From an uncultured Flavobacteriales bacterium (GTDB taxonomy: Bacteria > Bacteroidota > Bacteroidia > Flavobacteriales_D > Sanyastnellaceae), in contig CAJQPF010000038.1 of assembly GCA_905480095.1 (NCBI GenBank), positions 1 through 57,798 on the forward strand: a DNA stretch of 57,798 nucleotides, written 5' to 3'. A model generated the notes under the pieces. The model searched no databases and had not been told where the DNA came from. It worked only from the letters and a program-made list of their open reading frames with translations. Each line of letters begins with the position of its first letter. Within the stretch, counting starts at the first letter, position 1. Positions 51,527 through 57,798 of this stretch are shown here, piece by piece. A program made the translations under genes and the position numbers.

Positions 51527-52698
51527 GTCCATCTGGTACAGTGTCCGATTCCCCAACACGCGGCATAGCCATTCTGGGGTCAACTGGGTCAATTGGAACT
51601 CAGGCTCTAGATGTCATTCGAGAGCAGTCAGATTTTCTACATGTAGAAGTTCTATCGGCTGGAAAGAATGCGGATCTTCTGATCAAGCAGGCGTTAGAAT
51701 TTAGGCCAAATGCAGTTGTGATCGCCGACCCTTCACTTCGAGATCGCGTTTTCGATGTGCTCTTTGACGAGGGCATTAAAGTCTATTCTGGTGCAGACGC
51801 TCTGGAGCAGATCGTTGAAATGGAGGGCATCGATATGGTCCTCACTGCACTTGTAGGGGCCGCCGGACTGAAGCCTACTCTTAGTGCGATTAGAGCAGGA
51901 AAACATATTGCGCTAGCAAATAAAGAGACCATGGTTGTTGCTGGAGAGCTTGTCACTGCTGAGGCAAAAAAAGCTGGCGTTTCTATTCACCCTGTTGATT
52001 CGGAACACAGTGCGATTTATCAATGCCTTGCTGGTGAATTTCACAATCCGCTGGAAAAAGTTATTCTAACTGCTTCCGGGGGGCCTTTTCGAGGATACAG
52101 CGCTGAGAAATTATCTCAAGTAACAAAGGCTCAAGCGCTTAAACATCCAAATTGGGATATGGGGGCCAAGATTACCATCGACTCCGCATCTATGATGAAT
52201 AAAGGACTAGAGGTCATTGAGGCCAAATGGCTTTTTGATTTAAGGGCTGATCAAATTGAAATCATTGTTCATCCACAATCTATCATTCACAGCATTGCAC
52301 AATTCGAAGATGGGTCCATGAAAGCCCAGATGGGACTTCCTGACATGAAGCTCCCCATTCAATACGCACTTACCTATCCACGTCGTCTTTCGAATACGTT
52401 TCCCAGATTTAACTTTTTAGACTATCCCACATTAACGTTTGAACAACCCGATTTCAAATCATTCAGAAACCTGGGGCTTGCATTTGACGTTCTCGCAAAG
52501 GGGGGGAATGCTCCAGCAATCCTTAACGCAGCGAATGAAGTTGCTGTTGCGCGATTTTTAAATGATGAAGTGTCGTTCCATCAACTCCCCGACATTGTAG
52601 AGTTTGCACTTTCAAAGGTCGGGTTTCAGTCAAAACCAGACCTCGAAGCGCTTGTCGCTTCTGACACTGAGGCGCGTGCACGGGCAAGAGAATTTTAG
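51523..52698 (+). CDS. dxr: 1-deoxy-D-xylulose-5-phosphate reductoisomerase
   Basis: Second enzyme of the MEP isoprenoid pathway, NADPH- and metal-dependent, the target of fosmidomycin. 391 residues from ATG 51523, which overlaps the preceding stop (ATGA). The in-frame GTG 51511 is rejected. Motifs are the NADPH loop ILGSTGSIGTQALDVI, ALANKETMVVAGEL, the metal/substrate segment PVDSEHSAIYQCL, and MNKGLEVIEAKWLF with VHPQSIIHS. The gene converges with frr across 11 bp. Confidence 0.97.
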   Translation: MSPSGTVSDSPTRGIAILGSTGSIGTQALDVIREQSDFLHVEVLSAGKNADLLIKQALEFRPNAVVIADPSLRDRVFDVLFDEGIKVYSGADALEQIVEMEGIDMVLTALVGAAGLKPTLSAIRAGKHIALANKETMVVAGELVTAEAKKAGVSIHPVDSEHSAIYQCLAGEFHNPLEKVILTASGGPFRGYSAEKLSQVTKAQALKHPNWDMGAKITIDSASMMNKGLEVIEAKWLFDLRADQIEIIVHPQSIIHSIAQFEDGSMKAQMGLPDMKLPIQYALTYPRRLSNTFPRFNFLDYPTLTFEQPDFKSFRNLGLAFDVLAKGGNAPAILNAANEVAVARFLNDEVSFHQLPDIVEFALSKVGFQSKPDLEALVASDTEARARAREF

Positions 52699-52709
52699 AT
52701 TACGCTTCG

Positions 52710-53273
52710 CTATACCTTCATAATATCCGCCTCTTTGGCAGATAAAATCTCTTCGACATTTGCTGTATAAGCGTTGGTCATCTCTTGAACTTTTGCCTCT
52801 CCTGTCTTAAGCATATCTTCGCTTAAACCCTCTTCTTTTGCTGATTTAAGAATATCGTTTGCCTCTTTTCTCGCATTGCGAATAGATACTCTTGCTGATT
52901 CTCCCTCACTTCTTGCGCGTTTGGAAAGTTCTATTCTTCTTTCCTCAGTAAGGGGCGGGACATTGATAATTAAAACCTCTCCGTTATTTACTGGATTCAA
53001 GCCCAAATTGGCATTAATGATTCCTGTTGAAATTGGCTCTAGCATCGGCTTCTCCCAGGGCTGTACCACAAGTGTTCTTGCGTCGGTATTGTTCACGTTT
53101 GCAACTTGGCCGATAGGCGTCATCGTTCCGTAGTAATCAATCTTGACACTTTCAAGCATCGATGGGTGAGCCCTTCCAGCCCTCACTTTTTTAAGTTCCA
53201 TTTTAAGGCGATCCATTGCCTTGTCCATTTGTTCCTTTGCCTCTTCTAAGGCCATGTCTATTGCTTCCTGCAT
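52710..53273 (-). CDS. frr: ribosome recycling factor
   Basis: Splits post-termination ribosomes together with EF-G. 187 residues, the usual size. Motifs are KVRAGRAHPSMLESVKIDYY, NVNNTDARTLVVQPW, IPPLT-type INVPPLTEERRIEL, and SVRNARKE-like VSIRNARKEANDIL. ATG 53273 gives MQEAIDMALEEAKEQMDKAM. It is the last gene of the ribosomal/translation cluster, 22 nt after pyrH. Confidence 0.97.
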   Translation of the reverse strand: MQEAIDMALEEAKEQMDKAMDRLKMELKKVRAGRAHPSMLESVKIDYYGTMTPIGQVANVNNTDARTLVVQPWEKPMLEPISTGIINANLGLNPVNNGEVLIINVPPLTEERRIELSKRARSEGESARVSIRNARKEANDILKSAKEEGLSEDMLKTGEAKVQEMTNAYTANVEEILSAKEADIMKV

Positions 53274-53295
53274 ATCCTTGTCTTATTTATGACGC

Positions 53296-54003
53296 TTATG
53301 AAGTAACTACCGTTCCTATCGCCTCACCTTTTGCTACACGAAGGAGATTTCCAGATTTATTCATATCAAAAACGACAATTGGAACACCATTCTCGTTACA
53401 TAAAGTAAAGGCCGTCATGTCCATAACCTTAATGCCTCTTTCAAAAACTTCGCGAAAGCTGATCTCATCATACCTCGTGGCTCCTGGATTTTTTTCTGGA
53501 TCTTCAGTATAAATTCCGTCGACACGTGTTCCTTTTAAAATAACATCTGCCTCTATTTCCACCGCTCTAAGTGCAGCTGCCGAATCGGTCGTGAAAAAAG
53601 GGCTCCCTGTGCCTCCTCCAAAAATAACAACCCTTCCTTTTTCCAAATGACGCACGGCGCGTCTTCTGATAAAGGGTTCGGCAATTTGTTTTAATTCTAT
53701 GGCTGATTGAAGCCTTGTGTCAACCCCCTCTTGTTCCAATGAACTTTGTAAAGCCATTGAATTAATGACGGTGGCAAGCATTCCCATATAATCTCCTTGG
53801 GTACGCTCCATGCCACCTTCCTCGGCTTGAACACCTCGGAAAATATTCCCCCCTCCAATCACAATAGCTATCTGAACCCCCGTATTTACAAGGGCTTTAA
53901 TTTCCTTTGCGTATTCCGTTAACCGAACATTATCAATGCCAAACTGCTTTTCTCCCATGAGAGATTCTCCGCTAAGCTTAAGAAGGATTCTTTTGTACTT
54001 CAT
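53296..54003 (-). CDS. pyrH: UMP kinase
   Basis: Phosphorylates UMP to UDP (amino-acid-kinase fold, cytoplasm). 235 residues from ATG 54003 ([15 protein letters not shown]). The frame is open further upstream, but that part runs through the terminator hairpin. Motifs are [21 protein letters not shown], and [20 protein letters not shown] with D and T for nucleotide binding. It lies between tsf and frr, the classic tsf-pyrH-frr order. A terminator-like hairpin separates it from tsf. Confidence 0.97.
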   Translation of the reverse strand: MKYKRILLKLSGESLMGEKQFGIDNVRLTEYAKEIKALVNTGVQIAIVIGGGNIFRGVQAEEGGMERTQGDYMGMLATVINSMALQSSLEQEGVDTRLQSAIELKQIAEPFIRRRAVRHLEKGRVVIFGGGTGSPFFTTDSAAALRAVEIEADVILKGTRVDGIYTEDPEKNPGATRYDEISFREVFERGIKVMDMTAFTLCNENGVPIVVFDMNKSGNLLRVAKGEAIGTVVTS

Positions 54004-54042
54004 TGCGTGCACAATATCCGACAAAGAAAGTTTACCACAAAC

Positions 54043-54072
54043 AAAAGAAGGACGCGAGTGCGTCCTTCTTTT
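54043..54072 (-). terminator. hairpin terminator after tsf
   Basis: A perfect 13-bp stem: 54043-54055 pairs with 54060-54072 around a 4-nt loop. On the minus strand the stem is followed by TTTTGTTTG-like sequence, a modest T-run. It stands 33 nt after the tsf stop and 39 nt before the pyrH start, so it would end or attenuate the rplM-to-tsf transcript before pyrH-frr. Confidence 0.75.
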
Positions 54073-54104
54073 AGTTTTGTTGTGTGTTCGGTCGCTTATC
54101 GGTG

Positions 54105-54932
54105 TTATCCCAGAGCAATTCTGCTGAAACTTGCCACTTTTACACCAGGACAAGATGCGTCAACATATTGTTCAACCGTGAGCTTGTTGTCCTTAATAAA
54201 TGGCTGATTTACAAGTGTAACCTCTTTGAACCATTTGTTTAAGCGTCCCATAGAAATTTTTTCTGCAAGTTCTGCAGGCTTGCCTTCTTGAATTGCAAGC
54301 TCTTTACCAATTTCTTTCTCTTTCGCAATAAGGTCGTCTGGAATGAGTGATTGATTCACTGCAACTGGAGCCATCGCTGCAGCTTGCATTGCAACATCTC
54401 TACCAACAGTCGCATCAACTTGTCCGCTAAACCCTACAACAGTCGCAAGGCGGTTGCCTGGATGAATGTATGAGACCACTGATTCGCCTTTTGCAATATC
54501 GAATGCGCCTATCTCTATGCGCTCTCCGATCTTACCTGTTTCCTCAATAATCTTGTCTGCAACCGTTAAATCTGATCCTGGGTATGTCTTTGCCAAAACA
54601 GCTTCCTTAGAATCACATCCTTCTGAGATTGCAAGATTCAAAAGTGTTTGAGCAACTGAAATGAACTCTGCATTTTGAGCGACAAAATCTGTTTCACAGT
54701 TTAAGGACAAGACAACTCCTGTGTTGCCATCAGTGTTTACGCCTGAAAGAATAACTCCTTCACTTGCTTCACGATCGCCACGCTTTGCAGCGACTTTTTG
54801 ACCCTTCAAACGAAGAATCTCTACAGCTTTGTCCATATCTCCTTCGGCTTCTTGGAGTGCTTTTTTGCAATCCATCATGCCGGCGCCCGTTTGTGTACGT
54901 AGCTTTTTTACTTCAGCAGCGGTAATACTCAT
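54105..54932 (-). CDS. tsf: translation elongation factor Ts
   Basis: Nucleotide exchange factor for EF-Tu. 275 residues. N-terminal UBA-like domain: [19 protein letters not shown]. The core has [14 protein letters not shown], and the dimerisation domain has [12 protein letters not shown]. It starts 32 nt after rpsB, the near-universal pairing. It is followed by a hairpin terminator. Confidence 0.98.
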   Translation of the reverse strand: MSITAAEVKKLRTQTGAGMMDCKKALQEAEGDMDKAVEILRLKGQKVAAKRGDREASEGVILSGVNTDGNTGVVLSLNCETDFVAQNAEFISVAQTLLNLAISEGCDSKEAVLAKTYPGSDLTVADKIIEETGKIGERIEIGAFDIAKGESVVSYIHPGNRLATVVGFSGQVDATVGRDVAMQAAAMAPVAVNQSLIPDDLIAKEKEIGKELAIQEGKPAELAEKISMGRLNKWFKEVTLVNQPFIKDNKLTVEQYVDASCPGVKVASFSRIALG

Positions 54933-54964
54933 AATATTATCTGTAAATGGTGTGATAGACTTCG

Positions 54965-55891
54965 TTAGTCCTTTTTTACTTCAGCGGGTTTCTCAACCTT
55001 GGTAACTTTCTTTCTCGCTCTTTTTGGCTTGACTTCGCCAGCTTCAGAGCCTGCGTCTGCCTTTGGCTTTGCTGCTGCTTCCGTCCCAGCTGCAATTACA
55101 GCTGCTTTTTCAGCTTCTGCTTTTTCAGCTTCTGCTTTCGCCTCTGCAGCTTTTGCTTCTTCGCGTTGTTGCGCCTTAGCGTCAGCTTCAGTTTTGTCAG
55201 CTTTACGTTCGTTTAGGCCTTCAGCCACTGCTTCAGCAAGCGTGCGTGTAATGAGATCTATCGATTTCGTTGCATCATCATTTGCAGGAATCACAAAATC
55301 CACATTGCGGGGATCACTGTTGGTATCAACAATTGCAAATACAGGAATCTTTAGTTTTCTTGCCTCTGCAAGAGCGATGTGCTCTTTCCGAATATCAACG
55401 ATAAAAATCGCAGCGGGAAGACGGGTCATGTCTACAATAGAACCTAATATCTTATCTAATTTATCACGCTGTCTGCTGACTTGGAGACGCTCACGCTTAG
55501 ATAGAATCGCTAACGTGCCGTCTTCTCCCATCTTGTCGATTTGGGTCATCTTACGAATCGCCTTACGAATGGTCCCGAAGTTTGTAAGCATACCCCCAGA
55601 CCAACGCTCTGTCACATATGGCATCCCTATAGAGGTCGCGTGAGTAGAGACGATGTCCTGACCTTGCTTTTTTGTAGAAACGAAAAGAATCTTCTTTCCG
55701 CTTTTTGCAATTTGTTTCATTGCTGCTGCAGCTTCGTCTATCTTAACGACGGTCTTGTGCAGATCAATAATGTGAATTCCTTTCTTCTCTGTGAAGATAA
55801 ACGGAGCCATGTGTGGATTCCACTTGCTCTTAAGGTGGCCGAAATGTGATCCGGCTTCGAGCAGTTGCTCAAAATTTGTACGCGTAGTCAT
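54965..55891 (-). CDS. rpsB: 30S ribosomal protein S2 with long charged C-terminal tail
   Basis: Small-subunit protein. 308 residues, whereas most S2 proteins have about 230-260. The S2 core spans about 1-230: LEAGSHFGHLKSKWNPHM, IIDLHKTVVKI, YVTERWSGGMLTNF, and PVFAIVDTNSDPRNVDFVIP. The last 75 residues are an Ala/Lys/Glu-rich extension containing EAEKAEAEKA repeats and a basic KPKRARKKVTKVEKP end. Extended S2 tails are known in Bacteroidota (from memory). It lies 124 nt after rpsI, with a small hairpin between. Confidence 0.97.
   Translation of the reverse strand: MTTRTNFEQLLEAGSHFGHLKSKWNPHMAPFIFTEKKGIHIIDLHKTVVKIDEAAAAMKQIAKSGKKILFVSTKKQGQDIVSTHATSIGMPYVTERWSGGMLTNFGTIRKAIRKMTQIDKMGEDGTLAILSKRERLQVSRQRDKLDKILGSIVDMTRLPAAIFIVDIRKEHIALAEARKLKIPVFAIVDTNSDPRNVDFVIPANDDATKSIDLITRTLAEAVAEGLNERKADKTEADAKAQQREEAKAAEAKAEAEKAEAEKAAVIAAGTEAAAKPKADAGSEAGEVKPKRARKKVTKVEKPAEVKKD
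55103..55132 (-). repeat. two perfect 15-bp tandem repeats within rpsB tail
   Basis: Two perfect in-frame copies (55103-55117 and 55118-55132) and a third degenerate copy after them. They encode the EAEKA units of the S2 tail. This is a likely site of slippage-driven length variation between strains. Confidence 0.75.
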
Positions 55892-55933
55892 GATAATAGT
55901 TTACTTTCCTAGTTTAAACAACTCTTAGGTAGC

Positions 55934-55952
55934 CATTCTCTCTTTGAGAATG
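55934..55952 (-). promoter_or_regulatory. small hairpin between rpsI and rpsB
   Basis: CATTCTC and GAGAATG form a 7-bp stem with a 5-nt loop in the 124-bp rpsI-rpsB gap, 43 nt before the rpsB start. There is no T-run, so it is not a typical terminator. It could be an mRNA processing site or part of an S2 autoregulatory leader (inference). Confidence 0.4.
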
Positions 55953-56015
55953 AGTCGAAAGGGTTTGGATGCTAAACGGTTTATTAATAATTGAAGACGA
56001 ATCAGGCCGCTGCCA

Positions 56016-56402
56016 TTAACGTTTTGAGAACTGTTCTTTCTTACGCGCTTTTTTGCGGCCAAACTTCTTGCGCTCCACCATGCGGGGGTCGCGAGTCGTC
56101 AAACCTTCAGCTTTAAGGGCTGGCTTGTATTCTGGATCAATCTCAATGAGTGCTTTTGATATCGCTAAACGTACTGCTTCAGCTTGTCCGGTGATTCCAC
56201 CGCCAAATACATTTACTTTAACGTCGTATTTACCTGCTGTTTCAGTGATTTCAAACGGCTGGTTAATTTTATATTGAAGAGTCCCTGTTGGGAAATAGTC
56301 TGTGTAATCACGCTTATTGATCGTGAATTTCCCCTTACCTTCTGAAAGGTAGAGTCGAGCTACTGCGTCTTTGCGACGACCTGATGTGTTAGTTACTTCC
56401 AT
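56016..56402 (-). CDS. rpsI: 30S ribosomal protein S9
   Basis: Small-subunit protein reaching the P-site. 128 residues. Motifs are NTSGRRKDAVARLYL, INKRDYTDYFPT, VNVFGGGITGQAEAVRLAI and the basic tail KKFGRKKARKKEQFSKR, ending in the conserved Arg that contacts P-site tRNA. It lies 8 nt after rplM. Confidence 0.98.
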   Translation of the reverse strand: MEVTNTSGRRKDAVARLYLSEGKGKFTINKRDYTDYFPTGTLQYKINQPFEITETAGKYDVKVNVFGGGITGQAEAVRLAISKALIEIDPEYKPALKAEGLTTRDPRMVERKKFGRKKARKKEQFSKR

Positions 56403-56410
56403 GCTTAAGC

Positions 56411-56860
56411 TTAGTCGTTAAAAGTAATCGCTCTTGGCTTTTGAGCCTCGTGCTTGTGAGTTGCACCAACATATACGTGCATATTGCGGAAAAGTGCTCT
56501 GCCTAAAGTATTCTTAGGGAGCATGCCTCTAACAGCTTCTTCCATCATTGAGAATGGCTTGCGAGCCATCACCTCAGCTGCGGTACGGCTGCGTTGACCA
56601 CCAGGATACCCTGTATGGCGTATGTATGTTTTCTGATCCCACTTCTTTCCCGACAGAGTAATCTTCTCTGCATTGATGACTACGACATAATCCCCGCAGT
56701 CAGCGTGAGGTGTAAAGTTTGGCCTGTGTTTGCCACGAAGTAGTTTTGCTACTTCTGATGCAATGCGCCCCAAAGTCTGCCCATCAGCGTCAACCAATAG
56801 CCATTTCTTATCGGCGTTCTCCTTATTTGCGGAGATTGTTTTGTAACTTAAAGTATCCAC
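56411..56860 (-). CDS. rplM: 50S ribosomal protein L13 (GTG start)
   Basis: Large-subunit assembly protein. 149 residues. Motifs are [48 protein letters not shown] and [10 protein letters not shown]-type [15 protein letters not shown]. The start codon is GTG 56860: no in-frame ATG lies upstream, and flavobacterial L13 proteins begin with the same [12 protein letters not shown]. It is the first gene of the L13-S9-S2-Ts cluster, behind a canonical promoter. Confidence 0.97.
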   Translation of the reverse strand: MDTLSYKTISANKENADKKWLLVDADGQTLGRIASEVAKLLRGKHRPNFTPHADCGDYVVVINAEKITLSGKKWDQKTYIRHTGYPGGQRSRTAAEVMARKPFSMMEEAVRGMLPKNTLGRALFRNMHVYVGATHKHEAQKPRAITFND

Positions 56861-56904
56861 AGAGAATGTGTTGCGTGTTGTAATTTCCCCAAAATTTAGG
56901 GATG

Positions 56905-56933
56905 CAAAGATAGTTAATAATGTGAATAACCAA
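56905..56933 (-). promoter_or_regulatory. canonical Bacteroidota promoter of rplM (TTG-N18-TATCTTTG)
   Basis: On the minus strand TTG (56933-56931), an 18-nt spacer and TATCTTTG (56912-56905) match the -33/-7 consensus. The start codon is 44 nt beyond the box, leaving a leader of about 38-40 nt. The leader contains a small GC/AT hairpin (CCC ... GGG near 56890-56903). An L13 autoregulatory leader has been described in Bacteroidia (family knowledge) and could be tested here. Confidence 0.7.
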
Positions 56934-56953
56934 GCGTTTTAAGTGAACAAAGT

Positions 56954-57652
56954 TTACTTTTTTCCTTTACGCCCTTTTATTTCGATGTCAAACGTGCAAA
57001 TAAGCCTGTGCTCGGTCCAAGGGTCAGCTGTGTTTTTTTGTTGTTCAACTTGATAGCCAAATGAAGCCCAGCGCCGTTTAGAAGTCTTTGTACGGAGGAC
57101 TATTCGCGCACGAAAATCGCTATAATACCAGCCAAAATCATTTTGACGGGCGAAGACCTCCGTGGAAAAAATCGCCTTCAGTTTTTTTGAAACTTGACCG
57201 TGTAATGCGCCTCGAACCCTCACAGCATTGGCGAAACCCTTATCTTTAAAAGACGATTGATATCGCAGTCGACAAGAAACAGACATGTTTTCGGAGATGT
57301 CTGTTTTCCATCGTGCGGAACCCGAAAGGCGTCGGATTGGTTCCCACATGAAATTGTCTGCTCTAGACATCCCGAGGCGAAGAGAAGCGGCAACCTTAAA
57401 GTCTGGGGCAAATGGTGAAAGATCTTGCGAGACTCCAAAATCAGCAAAAGCAGAGCCAAGGCGAGAAAAGTCGTAGTCCCAACGCGCCTGTGTTTCTACT
57501 TCATAGCTGAAGTTTTCAAAAACATCTTGAGAAATTCCCACACCAGACCAAAGGCCATAATCGGTCCACTGTGCATGTAAATTATCCACAGTAACAAGGA
57601 TTATGAGCACGAAGACGTGTCTCCGAATAAGCGCCTCCTTAGTAATCGTCAT
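56954..57652 (-). CDS. DUF2490 family exported protein
   Basis: 232 residues. N-terminal signal (RRHVFVLIILVTVDNLHAQ). Beta-rich with alternating aromatic residues, consistent with an outer-membrane barrel: YEVETQARWDYDFSRLG, FMWEPIRRLSGSARWKT, MSVSCRLRYQSSF, then a C-terminal HRLICTFDIEIKG. This is the pattern of DUF2490, whose function is unknown. It overlaps the stop of the upstream gene by 14 nt, so it is the second gene of an operon running in from the right edge. Confidence 0.85.
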   Translation of the reverse strand: MTITKEALIRRHVFVLIILVTVDNLHAQWTDYGLWSGVGISQDVFENFSYEVETQARWDYDFSRLGSAFADFGVSQDLSPFAPDFKVAASLRLGMSRADNFMWEPIRRLSGSARWKTDISENMSVSCRLRYQSSFKDKGFANAVRVRGALHGQVSKKLKAIFSTEVFARQNDFGWYYSDFRARIVLRTKTSKRRWASFGYQVEQQKNTADPWTEHRLICTFDIEIKGRKGKK

Positions 57653-57798
57653 AGATCACAAATGGGTCGAGATGTATAACATCGTCCTTGTCTAGAATCT
57701 CTATTTCATAGGAAACAGGGACTCGGGGCAACGGCGTTGAGGTGGCCGTGTCTTTTGAATATACATATAGGGTGTAGGCACCTGTGCGGAGCCATTCG
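57639..57798 (-). CDS. C-terminal end of an unidentified protein, cut by window edge
   Basis: On the minus strand a frame is open from the right edge to a TAA at 57639-57641, giving 52 residues: EWLRTGAYTLYVYSKDT near the edge, then VPVSYEIEILDKDDV, ending in PFVIYDDY. It overlaps the DUF2490 start by 14 nt, the normal sign of coupled genes. The residues look like the last strands of a beta-sandwich. I cannot name the family from this fragment. Confidence 0.7.
   Translation of the reverse strand, partial: EWLRTGAYTLYVYSKDTATSTPLPRVPVSYEIEILDKDDVIHLDPFVIYDDY

Noticed and set aside
1-57798. tRNA, rRNA, CRISPR, insertion sequence or prophage
   Set aside because: I examined all gaps over 80 bp. 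None has tRNA-like folding, repeat-spacer structure, transposase or integrase genes.

Overview
The window is a gene-dense stretch (about 51 genes, largest gap about 200 bp) of a Bacteroidota chromosome, most likely a marine Flavobacteriales / Cryomorphaceae-like lineage. This rests on several features seen here: type IX secretion C-terminal domains of both type A and type B, TonB-dependent receptors, an ftsX-DUF3098-uppP block, a sufABCDSE operon, an L13-S9-S2-Ts ribosomal block, a bacilliredoxin, and the Bacteroidota sigma factor -7 element TAnnTTTG in front of many genes. I see no phage, insertion sequence, CRISPR array, tRNA or rRNA.

Layout. 1-6.4 kb (+): the 3' part of a TonB receptor, a small membrane protein, a GNAT acetyltransferase, then aspS-bacilliredoxin-trpS. 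6.4-10.8 kb (-): two exported amidohydrolases, one of them a double-domain protein. 10.9-13.9 kb (+): Nfu and a secreted metalloprotease. 13.9-19.5 kb (-): a four-gene secreted operon made of a T9SS Cys-repeat protein, DUF1800, DUF1501 and a discoidin-dockerin protein. 19.5-23.5 kb: Xaa-Pro aminopeptidase, divergent from a RidA-like deaminase, tryptophan 2,3-dioxygenase and an M23 peptidase lipoprotein. 23.5-30.3 kb (-): sufABCDSE plus a flippase. 30.4-36.8 kb (+): ftsX, DUF3098, uppP, a lipoprotein, an AsmA-like protein, a conserved hypothetical and rsmI. 36.8-41.9 kb (-): radA and a giant nidogen-domain T9SS type B protein. 42-49.6 kb: lepA, then on the minus strand rlmN, a LytTR regulator, lipB, a PGI/PMI isomerase and a TonB receptor. 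49.7-52.7 kb (+): lysS, an MIP18/SufT-like protein and dxr. 52.7-57.8 kb (-): frr, pyrH, tsf, rpsB, rpsI, rplM, a DUF2490 protein and the C-terminal end of a further gene.

How the genes work together. Much of the window is iron-sulfur and translation housekeeping: SUF, Nfu and an MIP18 protein supply clusters to enzymes such as RlmN and to the lipoate pathway (LipB seen here). The envelope is represented by UppP, AsmA-like, M23, flippase and TonB genes. The ridA-TDO pair suggests tryptophan catabolism through the kynurenine/2-aminomuconate route.

Most notable observations. First, six genes carry a perfect TAnnTTTG exactly 4 nt before the ATG and four more carry near matches. This predicts a class of leaderless mRNAs and fixes several start codons. 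Second, the divergent aminopeptidase/ridA pair has two such boxes back to back in a 25-bp near-palindrome. Third, two convergent secreted proteins end in the same 55-residue double dockerin-like module with identical cysteine spacing, a candidate sorting or anchoring domain distinct from the two T9SS domain types also present. Fourth, that module sits in an operon with the functionally unknown DUF1501/DUF1800 pair.
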